Source: Pseudomonas sp. St316
GTDB taxonomy: Bacteria; Pseudomonadota; Gammaproteobacteria; Pseudomonadales; Pseudomonadaceae
Direction: 5' to 3'
Length of the DNA: 64,000 nucleotides
Assembly: GCF_018325905.1 (NCBI RefSeq)
Contig: NZ_AP021901.1
Location: 310,001 to 374,000 of the forward strand
Positions within the stretch are counted from its first letter, which is position 1, and each line of letters starts with the position of its first letter. Made by a program: the position numbers and the translations under genes. Below the pieces are notes generated by a model. That model did not search any database and was not told the origin of the DNA. It worked only from the letters and a program-made list of their open reading frames with translations. Positions 34,632-43,039 of the stretch are shown in pieces.

Positions 34632-35572
34632 ACCTGCACGGCTGGTTGCCGATCCGCGTATGGCAAGAGGCCGGGCTGTGGCGGGTCGATTGGTGCTGGT
34701 TTGGCGACGCGCGACTGTCGCAGCCGTTCTTCGGCGATGCCGTGGAAGACGCCCTGCGCTTGCCCTTCAACCAGGCATTGCGCCGCCAGACACCCTTGGA
34801 CGTACTCGGTCAGTGGCAACGACAAAGCCCGGGGCTGGCGCCCAGTGCGTTCATTTTCCATGCCTCCCGTTGCGGTTCGACATTGATCAGCCAGATGCTT
34901 GCCCAATTGGACGATCACATCGTCATATCGGAACCACCGCCCCTGGATACGTTGCTGCGCAGTGATTTGCCGTCGCCCGAGCGGGGCGTGGCGCTCAAGG
35001 GCTTGATGTCGGCCTATGGGCAGCGCCGCCGAGGCGTGGAGCAACGCCTGGTGGTCAAGCTCGACGCCTGGAACATCGGTGAGCTGGCGCTGTTGCGAGA
35101 ATGTTTTCCCGACACGCCCTGGCTGTTCCTGTACCGCGACCCCTTGGAAATCGCCGTCTCCCATCTGCGCCGTCCTGGTATGCACATGGTGCCGGGGATG
35201 ATCGGGACGAGTGTCTTGGACGATGGGTTGCCGTTCAGTAGCCGGGAAGATTTCATCTCGCGTCGGGTAGGGCGGTTGTTGGCGACGGGTTTGGAATACT
35301 GTCGGGTATTGGGTGCAATGGCGGTCAACTACACCGAACTGCCTGGGGCAATGACGGGCAGGCTGGCGGCGTTTTTCGGCCTCGATGATGAGCAATGCAG
35401 GCGGGTGTTCGCGACGGTGGGGCAGCATGCCAAGCAGCCGGCGCAGGCGTTTGTTGGTGATAGCGAGGACAAGCACCGGGAGGCTTCGGCGCTGTTGCGT
35501 GAGCAGGTCCTGCGCTGGGCGCAGGGGCCCTATGAAGCACTCGAAACATTGCGCTGTGGCGAGGGGATTTAG
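34619..35572 (+). CDS. Sulfotransferase (second of two in the locus)
   Basis: A 317-aa sulfotransferase-like protein. The PAPS loop is FIFHASRCGSTLISQML and the 3'-phosphate site FLYRDPLEIAVSHLRRP. An N-terminal region of about 80 residues (LNLHGWLPIRVWQEAGLWRVDWCWFGD) precedes the catalytic fold and is absent from the first sulfotransferase, so the two are distant relatives, not a recent duplication. The GTG at 34619 has GGAGAG six bases upstream; GTG at 34607 is the alternative. It overlaps the hydroxylase gene by 13 bases. The last gene of the locus; a REP doublet follows. Confidence 0.8.
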   Translation: MEDLNLHGWLPIRVWQEAGLWRVDWCWFGDARLSQPFFGDAVEDALRLPFNQALRRQTPLDVLGQWQRQSPGLAPSAFIFHASRCGSTLISQMLAQLDDHIVISEPPPLDTLLRSDLPSPERGVALKGLMSAYGQRRRGVEQRLVVKLDAWNIGELALLRECFPDTPWLFLYRDPLEIAVSHLRRPGMHMVPGMIGTSVLDDGLPFSSREDFISRRVGRLLATGLEYCRVLGAMAVNYTELPGAMTGRLAAFFGLDDEQCRRVFATVGQHAKQPAQAFVGDSEDKHREASALLREQVLRWAQGPYEALETLRCGEGI

Positions 35573-35592
35573 CGAAGCGTCGCACTTCCCCT

Positions 35593-35680
35593 TGTGGGAG
35601 CAAAGCTTGCTCGCGAAACAGGCGCCTCGATTTCTGAAAGACCGCATCGCCGCCATCGCGGGCAAGCCTTGCTCCCACAG
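35593..35680. repeat. REP doublet closing the export locus
   Basis: Inverted arms TTGTGGGAGCAAAGCTTGCT and GCAAGCCTTGCTCCCACAG, between the converging sulfotransferase and slipin genes. Confidence 0.8.
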
Positions 35681-35691
35681 TGGGCAACGCA

Positions 35692-36453
35692 TCAAGATTT
35701 GTTGGGCGACAACTCCGCCATTCCCTTGAGCAATTCAATCGGCAGGGGGAAGACGATGGTGGAGCTTTTATCCCCGGCAATCGAGCCCAGCGTCTGCATG
35801 TAGCGCAGCTGCATGGCACCGGGCTGACGACCGAGCATTTCGGCGGCCTGCATGAGTTTTTCCGAGGCTTGCAGTTCGCCTTCGGCGTGGATCACCTTGG
35901 CCCGGCGTTCGCGCTCGGCTTCGGCTTGGCGGGCGATGGCGCGGATCATGGATTCGTTGAGGTCCACGTGCTTGATCTCGACGTTCGCGACCTTGATGCC
36001 CCAGGCGTCGGTCTGGGCGTCGAGCACCTGCTGGATGTCGCCGTTCAATTGCTCGCGCTCGGCCAGCAGTTGGTCCAGGTCATGTTTACCGAGGACCGCG
36101 CGCAGTGTGGTCTGGGCCAGTTGGCTGGTGGCCATGAGGAAGTTCTCGACCTGGATGATGGCTTTCTGCGGATCGAGCACGCGGAAATACAGTACCGCGT
36201 TGACCTTCACCGAGACGTTGTCGCGGGTGATCACGTCCTGGGGCGGCACGTCGAGGACAATGGTACGCAGGTCGACGCGGATCATCTGTTGCACCACCGG
36301 AATCAGCAGGATCAACCCTGGCCCCTTGACCTGCCAGAACCGACCGAGCTGGAACACCACCGCTCGTTCGTATTCGCGCAGGATCCGGAACGTCGCACCC
36401 GCCAGGGCGATCAACAGCAACAACAGCAGCACAAAACCGATTTGCATGCCCAT
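35692..36453 (-). CDS. SPFH/stomatin-family membrane protein (slipin)
   Basis: A 253-aa protein with one N-terminal membrane segment ([20 protein letters not shown]) and an SPFH/band-7 domain ([38 protein letters not shown] ... [18 protein letters not shown]), then a coiled-coil tail rich in Arg, Glu and Ala. GGAGGGG precedes the start at 36453; the frame extends upstream without a ribosome site. The gene begins two bases after the stop of the NfeD gene, the common partner of slipins. Predicted role: membrane microdomain scaffolding. Confidence 0.9.
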   Translation of the reverse strand: MGMQIGFVLLLLLLIALAGATFRILREYERAVVFQLGRFWQVKGPGLILLIPVVQQMIRVDLRTIVLDVPPQDVITRDNVSVKVNAVLYFRVLDPQKAIIQVENFLMATSQLAQTTLRAVLGKHDLDQLLAEREQLNGDIQQVLDAQTDAWGIKVANVEIKHVDLNESMIRAIARQAEAERERRAKVIHAEGELQASEKLMQAAEMLGRQPGAMQLRYMQTLGSIAGDKSSTIVFPLPIELLKGMAELSPNKS

Positions 36454-36454
36454 C

Positions 36455-36979
36455 TCATACCCCTCCGGAGTCAGCGGCGGCCACTTCCAGCAGCAACCCC
36501 TTGCGTGCGATGACCCGCACCGCTTGCCCAGGCCGCAGCGGCGTCGCACTTGCCACCTGCCAGCGTTCGCCTTCCAACTGGACCCAGCCATGATGATTAT
36601 TGCCGGCTTGCAACGCGGTCACCGCCGTGACGCTGCCCAACAGCGCGGCATCGCCGCTGACAGGTTGGCGCGGTCGTGTTTTCAACGCACGGACCAACAG
36701 GATGATCAGCAGCAAGGCGCTGACCAGGCCCAGGCCGAGCATCAGCGGAGCCGGTACATCGGCGTTGGTCAGGATGACCGCGCCAATCACGCACAGGACA
36801 ATGCCACCCAGCCCCGCGACGCCATAATTGGGCAGGGCCGCCTCGAAGACCAGCAAGGCCACGCCAACGGCAACCAGCCAGAACCCCAGGGGATCGGTGC
36901 CTGGCAGCACGAGCCCATCGGCGCCGAACGCAGGCCCGCTGATCGCCAGCAGCGCGACCGTCAACCAGTGAATGTTCAC
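36455..36979 (-). CDS. NfeD-family membrane protein
   Basis: A 174-aa protein with a signal-like N-terminus (ends GPAFGA), three or four transmembrane helices ([54 protein letters not shown]) and a C-terminal OB-fold NfeD domain ([25 protein letters not shown]). It lacks the ClpP-like protease part of long NfeD proteins. The start is GTG with GGAGGG upstream. It forms an operon with the slipin gene. Confidence 0.88.
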   Translation of the reverse strand: MNIHWLTVALLAISGPAFGADGLVLPGTDPLGFWLVAVGVALLVFEAALPNYGVAGLGGIVLCVIGAVILTNADVPAPLMLGLGLVSALLLIILLVRALKTRPRQPVSGDAALLGSVTAVTALQAGNNHHGWVQLEGERWQVASATPLRPGQAVRVIARKGLLLEVAAADSGGV

Positions 36980-37128
36980 GGGACCCTCCGCAACGTGTAT
37001 TCGTCGGGATGTTTATTCAAAGTCTAGTCGAGGTGTGGGTTGATTGAATTTTGATCAGTCTGACGGTCGTCGAGGGGCTAGACTGCGCAGAAACACCCCG
37101 CCATCTCCATTATGTTCAGGAGGCCCGT

Positions 37129-37374
37129 ATGGAAACCCCAATTCACCCTCTTTCCTCATTATTCAAGCAGCTGGGCTTGCCCGATGACGCTCAGGGCATT
37201 GATCAATTTATCACCAGCCATTCCCCCCTCAAGCCTGGGCTGCACCTGGCCGATGCGTTTTTCTGGAGCGAGGGCCAGCGGCAAATGCTGCGCGACGAGA
37301 TCCTCGAGGATGCGGACTGGGCGGAAGTGATAGACCAGTTGGATGTTTTGTTGCGCAAGGGGCGCAGCGAGTGA
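37129..37374 (+). CDS. DUF2789 family small protein
   Basis: An 81-aa protein of unknown function. It starts METPIHPLSSLFKQLGLPDD and has HSPLKPGLHLADAFFWSEGQ and EDADWAEVIDQLD, the conserved DUF2789 pattern, at full family length. A strong AGGAGG precedes the ATG. Single gene, diverging from the NfeD gene. Confidence 0.85.
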   Translation: METPIHPLSSLFKQLGLPDDAQGIDQFITSHSPLKPGLHLADAFFWSEGQRQMLRDEILEDADWAEVIDQLDVLLRKGRSE

Positions 37375-37405
37375 GGCACGCACCATTTTGAAAAAGAACC
37401 AAAAC

Positions 37406-37497
37406 CTGTGGGAGCGAGCCTGCTCGCGATAACGGAGTGTCTGGTACGACAATGGTGAATGACAGGCTGCTATCGCGAGCAGGCTCGCTCCCACAGT
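37406..37497. repeat. REP doublet
   Basis: Inverted arms TGTGGGAGCGAGCCTGCTCG and CGAGCAGGCTCGCTCCCACA, perfect over 20 bases, with about 50 bp between. Confidence 0.85.
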
Positions 37498-37598
37498 TTC
37501 TTATTCTTTAATTGCATTAATAAATAGCTTCTTATTCCTTAAGCAATATGGCTCTCCTCCCTATACTCGTCCGGGAACAGACACGCAGGAGAGCACCC

Positions 37599-38180
37599 AT
37601 GCGCAACGAATCGATTCGCTACCTGATTGTGCCGGGCTGGCAAGGATCGCCGGAAAATCATTGGCAAACCCACTGGCAAAACAGCCTGCCCAACAGCGCC
37701 AGGGTCGAGCAGGCCGACTGGGTCACGCCTCGGCGTGAAGACTGGGTCGCGGCGCTGGCCGAGGCCGTGGCCGCCGATAGCACGCCAGTGATCCTGATTG
37801 CCCATAGCCTGGGCTGCATCACGGTGGCCCATTGGGCCGCCACCGCGCCGGTGCAGTTTCTGCGACAGGTGCGCGGGGCGTTGCTGGTGGCGCCGGCGGA
37901 TGTCGAGCGGCCGGCCTGTGTCCCGGCGCTGCGCAACTTCGCGCCGATTCCCACTGATCTGTTGCCGTTCCCAAGCCAAGTGGTCAGCTCCGACAACGAC
38001 GCTGCCGTGAGCGCCCCGCGCGCCCTGGAACTGGCCCGTAACTGGGGCGCAGAGGCCGGGATCCTGGCGGGGGCGGGGCATATCAACGTGAAGTCTGGCC
38101 ACCAACGATGGGAGCAGGGTTTCGCTTACCTCTATCGTCTGCAAAACCGCATGGAGCATCACGCCCTGCGTCGCGCCTGA
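37599..38180 (+). CDS. RBBP9/YdeN-family serine hydrolase
   Basis: A 193-aa alpha/beta-hydrolase. The family start YLIVPGWQGSPENHWQTHWQ, the nucleophile elbow AHSLGC, and the catalytic His in AGAGHIN are present, with the Asp in SSDNDAA. AGGAGAG precedes the start at 37599. The physiological substrate is unknown. The gene is 47 bp before the sigma-54 activator and may be transcribed with it. Confidence 0.87.
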   Translation: MRNESIRYLIVPGWQGSPENHWQTHWQNSLPNSARVEQADWVTPRREDWVAALAEAVAADSTPVILIAHSLGCITVAHWAATAPVQFLRQVRGALLVAPADVERPACVPALRNFAPIPTDLLPFPSQVVSSDNDAAVSAPRALELARNWGAEAGILAGAGHINVKSGHQRWEQGFAYLYRLQNRMEHHALRRA

Positions 38181-38227
38181 ATTTTTAGCGCCCCCCGTCT
38201 CCCGGCGGTCTGGGGCGGGAGCCTGCC

Positions 38228-39163
38228 ATGAGTTTGCATGAAACCTTCGGTCAGCCCTTGCTGACCTTTCCCGATGCGGAAAAAAGCCCCCTGAGCATTC
38301 GCGCCAAGGCGCTGGTGTTTGTCGACCCTCGTTCGCGGCAGTTGCGCCAGGCGTTGGAGCAACTGGCGCCGCGTGCGGTCTCGGTGCTGATACGGGGTGA
38401 AACCGGTAGCGGCAAGGAACTGCTGGCCCGGCATATCCATCGCGAAAGTGATCGCGGTGGGTTGTTTGTGTCGGTTAACTGCGGTGCGATCAGCCCGACC
38501 TACGCCGACGCCGAGCTGTTCGGTTATGCCGCCGGCAGCTACAGCGGTTCGGCCAGCAGCCGGGCCGGTTGGTTCGGTTCGGCCAATGGCGGCACCCTCT
38601 ACTTGGATGAAATCGGTGATTTGCCGCTGCCGATCCAGATCAAATTGCTGGCGGCCCTGGAAAACCATGAAGTCACCCGTGTGGGGGCGCATCAGCCCAG
38701 CCCGGTGGATGTCCGCCTGGTGGCAGCGACCAGCATCGACCTGGCGCAAGCGGTGGCGGCCGGGAAATTCCACGAACGGCTCTACCATTACCTTGGCGAA
38801 GGCCAGCTCGAACTGCCAGCCCTGCGCGAACGGGTGGGCGATATCTTGTCCCTGGCCGAATATTTCCTGGGCATCTACAGCCAGCGACTCGGCCTCAGCG
38901 TGCCGCTGATCAGCGAGGCGGCGCAGCATACCCTTGAACAGCACAGTTGGCCGGGCAACACCCGCGAGCTGGAAAACGTCATTCACTTCGCGTTGTTGGT
39001 GAGCACAGGGGATGAAATCTTGCCGGAGCACTTGAATCTGCCGTCCCAGCCTTCAGCCCTGAAGTTGATTGATCAGCAGGTGGCGCAGGTCATTGCCCAA
39101 GGTTCGCAAGCCGAGCGCCTAGCCCTCAAGGCGCTGCTCAATCGACTGGAGCAAACGCTATAG
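38228..39163 (+). CDS. Minimal sigma-54-dependent activator (AAA+ domain only)
   Basis: A 311-aa bacterial enhancer-binding-type protein consisting almost only of the AAA+ domain: Walker A GETGSGKE, Walker B GGTLYLDEIGDLP, the sensor WPGNTRELENV. The sigma-54 contact loop, GAFTGA in most relatives, reads GSYSGS. There is no N-terminal receiver or GAF domain, and the last 60 residues show no clear Fis-type helix-turn-helix. It resembles SfnR-type regulators of sulfur-compound use; the MetQ-type binding protein next door fits a sulfur link (inference). The start ATG has GGGCGGGAG upstream. Confidence 0.82.
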   Translation: MSLHETFGQPLLTFPDAEKSPLSIRAKALVFVDPRSRQLRQALEQLAPRAVSVLIRGETGSGKELLARHIHRESDRGGLFVSVNCGAISPTYADAELFGYAAGSYSGSASSRAGWFGSANGGTLYLDEIGDLPLPIQIKLLAALENHEVTRVGAHQPSPVDVRLVAATSIDLAQAVAAGKFHERLYHYLGEGQLELPALRERVGDILSLAEYFLGIYSQRLGLSVPLISEAAQHTLEQHSWPGNTRELENVIHFALLVSTGDEILPEHLNLPSQPSALKLIDQQVAQVIAQGSQAERLALKALLNRLEQTL

Positions 39164-39344
39164 ACCTTCGCCACAAAAACAGCGTTTTTCTATATGAGCA
39201 AAATGAATATGAACTTGAATAAAAGATATTGTTAAGGAATAAAAAATATCGGTATTGTCCGCATCACGCCAGCGATAGCACTTCACTGGCACTCCACATT
39301 TGGCCGTCGTCCATGACGACAGTGATTTTCGATAAGGACACTGC

Positions 39345-40127
39345 ATGAAAAAGGTTCTGTTGTTCACCGCACTGGCGGCAGCCCTGGCCTCTGGCCTGGC
39401 CCAGGCCGCAGAGAAACTGGTCGTGGCGGCCACCCCGGTGCCCCATGCTGAAATCCTCGAGCTGATTAAGCCGGCCCTGGCCAAAGAAGGCGTGGACCTG
39501 GAAATCAAGGTCTTCACCGACTACGTCCAACCCAACGTACAGGTTGATCAGAAGCGTCTGGACGCCAACTACTTCCAGACCCTGCCGTACCTGACGAACT
39601 TCAACGAAGGCAAAGGCACCCATCTGGTAACCGTGATCGGCGTTCACGTCGAACCGTTCGGCGGCTACTCGAAGAAGTACAAAAAATTGGCTGATCTGCC
39701 AGACGGCGCAACCATCGCGCTTCCCAACGAAGGCAGCAACAGCGGCCGCGCCCTGATCCTGCTGCAGAAGGCTGGGCTGATCGAGTTGAAAGACCCGAAA
39801 AACGCTTTGGCGACCCCGAAAGATATCGCCAAGAACCCGCGCAACTTCAAGTTCAAGGAACTGGAGTCGGCCATGCTGCCGCGCGTGCTGGACCAGGTCG
39901 ACCTGGACCTGATCAACACCAACTATGCCTTGGAAGCGGGGCTTAACCCGGCCAAGGATGCCTTGGTGATCGAAGGTGCGGATTCGCCTTACGTCAACTT
40001 CCTGGTGGCCCGTCCGGACAACAAGGACAGCCCGGCCATCCAGAAACTGGCCAAGGCCCTGACCAGCCCTGAAGTGAAGGCGTTCATCGAGAAGAAATAC
40101 AGCGGCGCGGTACTGCCGGCGTTCTGA
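39345..40127 (+). CDS. MetQ/NlpA-family methionine-type ABC substrate-binding protein
   Basis: A 260-aa periplasmic binding protein with a signal peptide (cleavage after LAQA, about 21). The family pattern LVVAATPVPHAEILELIKPAL, VFTDYVQPNVQVDQKRLDANYFQTLPYL, ALPNEGSNSGRALILLQKAGLI and NTNYALEAGL is complete. No lipobox Cys is present. AAGGA precedes the ATG and a strong terminator follows. The cognate ATPase and permease (metN, metI) are not adjacent, so it either serves a remote transporter or binds a different ligand. Confidence 0.88.
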   Translation: MKKVLLFTALAAALASGLAQAAEKLVVAATPVPHAEILELIKPALAKEGVDLEIKVFTDYVQPNVQVDQKRLDANYFQTLPYLTNFNEGKGTHLVTVIGVHVEPFGGYSKKYKKLADLPDGATIALPNEGSNSGRALILLQKAGLIELKDPKNALATPKDIAKNPRNFKFKELESAMLPRVLDQVDLDLINTNYALEAGLNPAKDALVIEGADSPYVNFLVARPDNKDSPAIQKLAKALTSPEVKAFIEKKYSGAVLPAF

Positions 40128-40156
40128 TTCGCGCGGCAAACCCTTTCACGGTTTCA

Positions 40157-40191
40157 AACGCCGACGGCTGATACAGCGTCGGCGTTTTTTT
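40157..40191 (+). terminator. Rho-independent terminator after the MetQ-like gene
   Basis: AACGCCGACG and CGTCGGCGTT form a 10-bp perfect stem with a 10-base loop, followed by a T-tract. Confidence 0.9.
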
Positions 40192-40192
40192 C

Positions 40193-40292
40193 TGTGGGAG
40201 CGAGCTTGCTCGCGATGGCGATTGGTCAATAAGCACCGATGTGACTGACAGCCCGTTATCGTCGAATTGCCGCCCGGAGCAAGCTCGCTCCC
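40193..40292. repeat. REP doublet
   Basis: Starts two bases after the T-tract of the preceding terminator. Arms TGTGGGAGCGAGCTTGCTCG and GGAGCAAGCTCGCTCCCACC. Confidence 0.8.
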
Positions 40293-40317
40293 ACCAGAGG
40301 CCAATCTGGCCGATGGA

Positions 40318-40413
40318 TCAAACCACCCTGGTCTTCAACGCCCTGCGCAACGCCACCAACAATTTCAGTATTTCCTGCGGTTCCAGTCGCTGCGGCACTT
40401 TTACGTCAGCCAT
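40318..40413 (-). CDS. Possible 31-aa small protein
   Basis: A short open frame starting MADVKVPQRLEPQEILKLLV with AAGGAAG five bases before the ATG, a better ribosome site than most here. It ends RALKTRVV, is basic and helical in character, and is followed by a REP doublet. Nothing longer overlaps it. Not a family I can name; it could be a true small protein or an artefact. Confidence 0.45.
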   Translation of the reverse strand: MADVKVPQRLEPQEILKLLVALRRALKTRVV

Positions 40414-40640
40414 GTTTTCTTCCTTGTAATGGTTCGGGGTTTCGAACAAAAGTCCTCCCTGCGGCGCAAAGAAAATAGTCGTCTTTGGCCCTCGCGGCAA
40501 ATCCTGGGGAAAGTTTTTTGCGTGATATAAATAGGCTTTAATGGTATTTAAGTTACGCTTTTCATACCTTTAAATTCAGTGCCTGCCGAGTAGCTATCTG
40601 CTGCTTCATTGATAAGGCGATTCGTTTGATCAGGCGCCGC
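40414..40640. other. AT-rich gap upstream of the small gene
   Basis: A 227-bp non-coding stretch, AT-rich from 40510 to 40580 (GTGATATAAATAGG...). It probably holds the promoter of the 31-aa gene and the end of the convergent AAA ATPase transcript. No other gene is visible. Confidence 0.4.
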
Positions 40641-41801
40641 TCAATCGGGCCAATGCCAAGCCGGCTCATCCAGCGCCCGCTGCCCGACAATCGCGGTCTG
40701 CCCGAGCTCCTTTTCCAGCACGATGCAGTTGCACTGCTCATCCTGTTCGAGGGCGGCGATCAGGCGCGTGGCATGGGACACCACCCAGACCTGGCAATTG
40801 ACTGAGGCCCGGATGATCAGCCGCGCCAAGGCCGGCAACAGGTCCGGGTGCAGGCTGGTTTCCGGTTCGTTGAGCACCATCAGCGAGGGCGGTCGTGGTG
40901 TGAGCAGGGCGGCCACCAGCAACAGATAGCGCAGGGTCCCATCCGACAGTTCGGCGGCGGACAGCGGCCGCAGCAGGCCATGTTGCTGGAACGCGATCGC
41001 GAAACGCCCACCTTGCAGTTTTTCGATGTGCAGCCGAGCGCCAGGGAACGCATCGCCGATGGTCGCGTGCAAGGCCTCGAAGTCGCCGATTTCAAGGATG
41101 GTCTGCAGGGCGGCGGCCAAGTCGCGGCCATCGTGGTGCAGCACCGGCGTGCGGGTGCCCAGTTGCGGTTGGCGCACCGGGGCATCGGCGTCGCTGCGAA
41201 AGTGATCGTAGAAGCGCCAGCGCCGAATGAATTCACGCATCTGGAACACTTCGGGCGAGGTGCGCAAGCTGCCGACCTGGTCGAACAGGCTGTCGAAGGT
41301 GGGCGTGTGCTGGGCCAATACATCCCAGGAACGGCCTTCGCGGGCACGGATCATCGGGCCGTTGCGGTCCACCAGCAGGCTGGCGGGACGAAACACCGGG
41401 CCGGCCCAGATGCATTCGCGCTTGATTTCAGGGTCCAGTGAAAACGCCGAGCGGCTGGGCTCCGGCAAGCCCAGGGCGATCGAATAGCTGAAGTCTTCAC
41501 CGGCAAAACCCAGGCGCAGGCGCTTGGTGCCTTGTCGCACGATGCCTTGGACAGGTACCTCGCCGTTACGCATGCGTCGGCTTATTTCTTCTGGTCCGGC
41601 CCAGAAGGTCGAGTCCAATCCCCCTTCGCGGGCCAGGGCGTTGACCACTCCACCCTGGGCGGTTTCAGCCAGCAGGCGCAGGGCGCGGTACAGGTTGGAC
41701 TTGCCACTGCCGTTGGGGCCGGTGATCAGGTTCAGCCGCCCCAGTGGGATCACCAGCTTGTTGATGGATCGGTAGTTGGCCACCGCGAGGGTCTTGAGCA
41801 T
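40641..41801 (-). CDS. AAA family (SMC/OLD-like) ATPase
   Basis: A 386-aa ABC-type ATPase: N-terminal LKTLAVANYRSINKLVIPLGRLNLITGPNGSGKSNLYRAL (Walker A), signature-like ELSDGTLRYLLLVAALL, Walker B SLMVLNEPETSLHPD, and the switch region VWVVSHATRLIAAL. It matches the AAA_21 group of RecF/OLD-like ATPases, but no TOPRIM nuclease domain is fused. Its role is unknown; no partner nuclease lies beside it. Confidence 0.85.
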   Translation of the reverse strand: MLKTLAVANYRSINKLVIPLGRLNLITGPNGSGKSNLYRALRLLAETAQGGVVNALAREGGLDSTFWAGPEEISRRMRNGEVPVQGIVRQGTKRLRLGFAGEDFSYSIALGLPEPSRSAFSLDPEIKRECIWAGPVFRPASLLVDRNGPMIRAREGRSWDVLAQHTPTFDSLFDQVGSLRTSPEVFQMREFIRRWRFYDHFRSDADAPVRQPQLGTRTPVLHHDGRDLAAALQTILEIGDFEALHATIGDAFPGARLHIEKLQGGRFAIAFQQHGLLRPLSAAELSDGTLRYLLLVAALLTPRPPSLMVLNEPETSLHPDLLPALARLIIRASVNCQVWVVSHATRLIAALEQDEQCNCIVLEKELGQTAIVGQRALDEPAWHWPD

Positions 41802-41938
41802 GGGCAGACTCCTGCTACCTGGGTTCGTAGGAGGCGATCAGTTTGCCCGACTTGTTGTGTCCATTGTATTCGTTGAACCCTGTTCTAAGCTCACAGTCGT
41901 ATCGTCACTGGCACGTTCGTGCAATGCAAGGAGTCTGC

Positions 41939-43039
41939 ATGGGGGGTCCCCGAATCAAACTGGTTGTTGGCTTGGGCTTGTGTGCATTGTTGGCGGGATG
42001 CGGTGATGAGACGCCTGTGGAAAAAGCCTTGCCACGGGTGTTCGTGCAGCAAGCCGTGCCTAGCGAATATGCTGCCTCGGTGACGCTGACCGGTGATGTC
42101 CAGGCGCGGGTGCAGACCGATCTTTCGTTTCGCGTGGGCGGCAAGATCATCGAGCGCAAGGTGGATGTCGGCGACCGGGTTTCGGCCCAGCAAGTGCTGG
42201 CCCGGCTCGATCCGCGTGACCTGCAGACCAATGTCGACTCCGCCGAGGCCCAGGTCGCCGCCGAGCAGGCGCGGGTCAAGCAGAGTGCGGCGGCGTTTGT
42301 GCGCCAGCAGAAACTTCTGCCCAAGGGCTACACCAGCCAGAGCGAATACGACGCGGCCCAGGCGCAGCTGCGCAGCAGCCAGAGTGCCTTGACCGCAGCC
42401 CAGGCCCAGTTGGCCAACGCCCGCGAACAACTGGGCTACACCGCACTGGTGGCCGAGATGCCGGGCATCATCACGGCGCGCCAGGCCGAGGTGGGCCAGG
42501 TGGTGCAGGCCACCGAGCCGATTTTCAGTCTCGCCCAGGATGGCGAGCGCGATGCGGTATTCAACATTTATGAATCGCTGTTGCGTGAGCCACCATCGGA
42601 CCCGGCGATCATCATCAGCCTGCTGGACAATCCGGCCATCCAGACCACCGGCAAAGTGCGCGAGATCACCCCGGCAGTGTCCGCCCAGACCGGCACGGTT
42701 CAGGTCAAGGTCACCCTTGATAACCTGCCTGAAGGCATGCGTTTGGGATCGGTGGTCAGCGCCACGGCCAAGTCCGCCGGCAAGACCGCCGTGGAGCTGC
42801 CTTGGTCGGCATTGACCAAGAACCTCAGTGAGCCGGCCGTGTGGCTGGTGGATGGCGAGGGCAAGGCGCAGTTGCACCCGGTCACCGTCGGCCGTTACCT
42901 GACCGGCAAGGTCATCATCAGCGACGGGCTCAAGGGCGGCGAGAAAGTCGTCACCGCGGGCGGGCAGTTGCTGCACCCCGGCGTACGCGTCGAAATAGCG
43001 GATAGCGCCGCGAAATCGCCGACAGGAGTCCAGCCATGA
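41939..43039 (+). CDS. triA: TriA-like RND efflux adaptor (lipoprotein)
   Basis: A 366-aa periplasmic adaptor. The start at 41939 has AAGGAG upstream and gives a lipoprotein signal with lipobox LLAGC. The lipoyl halves (LTGDVQARVQTDLSFRVGGKI ... LVAEMPGIITARQAEVGQV), the alpha-hairpin and the beta-barrel are complete. A second adaptor gene follows with a four-base overlap and then the pump, the distinctive two-adaptor arrangement of triABC. Diverges from the AAA ATPase gene. Confidence 0.85.
   Translation: MGGPRIKLVVGLGLCALLAGCGDETPVEKALPRVFVQQAVPSEYAASVTLTGDVQARVQTDLSFRVGGKIIERKVDVGDRVSAQQVLARLDPRDLQTNVDSAEAQVAAEQARVKQSAAAFVRQQKLLPKGYTSQSEYDAAQAQLRSSQSALTAAQAQLANAREQLGYTALVAEMPGIITARQAEVGQVVQATEPIFSLAQDGERDAVFNIYESLLREPPSDPAIIISLLDNPAIQTTGKVREITPAVSAQTGTVQVKVTLDNLPEGMRLGSVVSATAKSAGKTAVELPWSALTKNLSEPAVWLVDGEGKAQLHPVTVGRYLTGKVIISDGLKGGEKVVTAGGQLLHPGVRVEIADSAAKSPTGVQP

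Noticed and set aside
39286..39304. Sigma-54 promoter (TGGCAC) before the MetQ-like gene
   Set aside because: TGGCAC is present but the -12 TTGC element is not at the right spacing.
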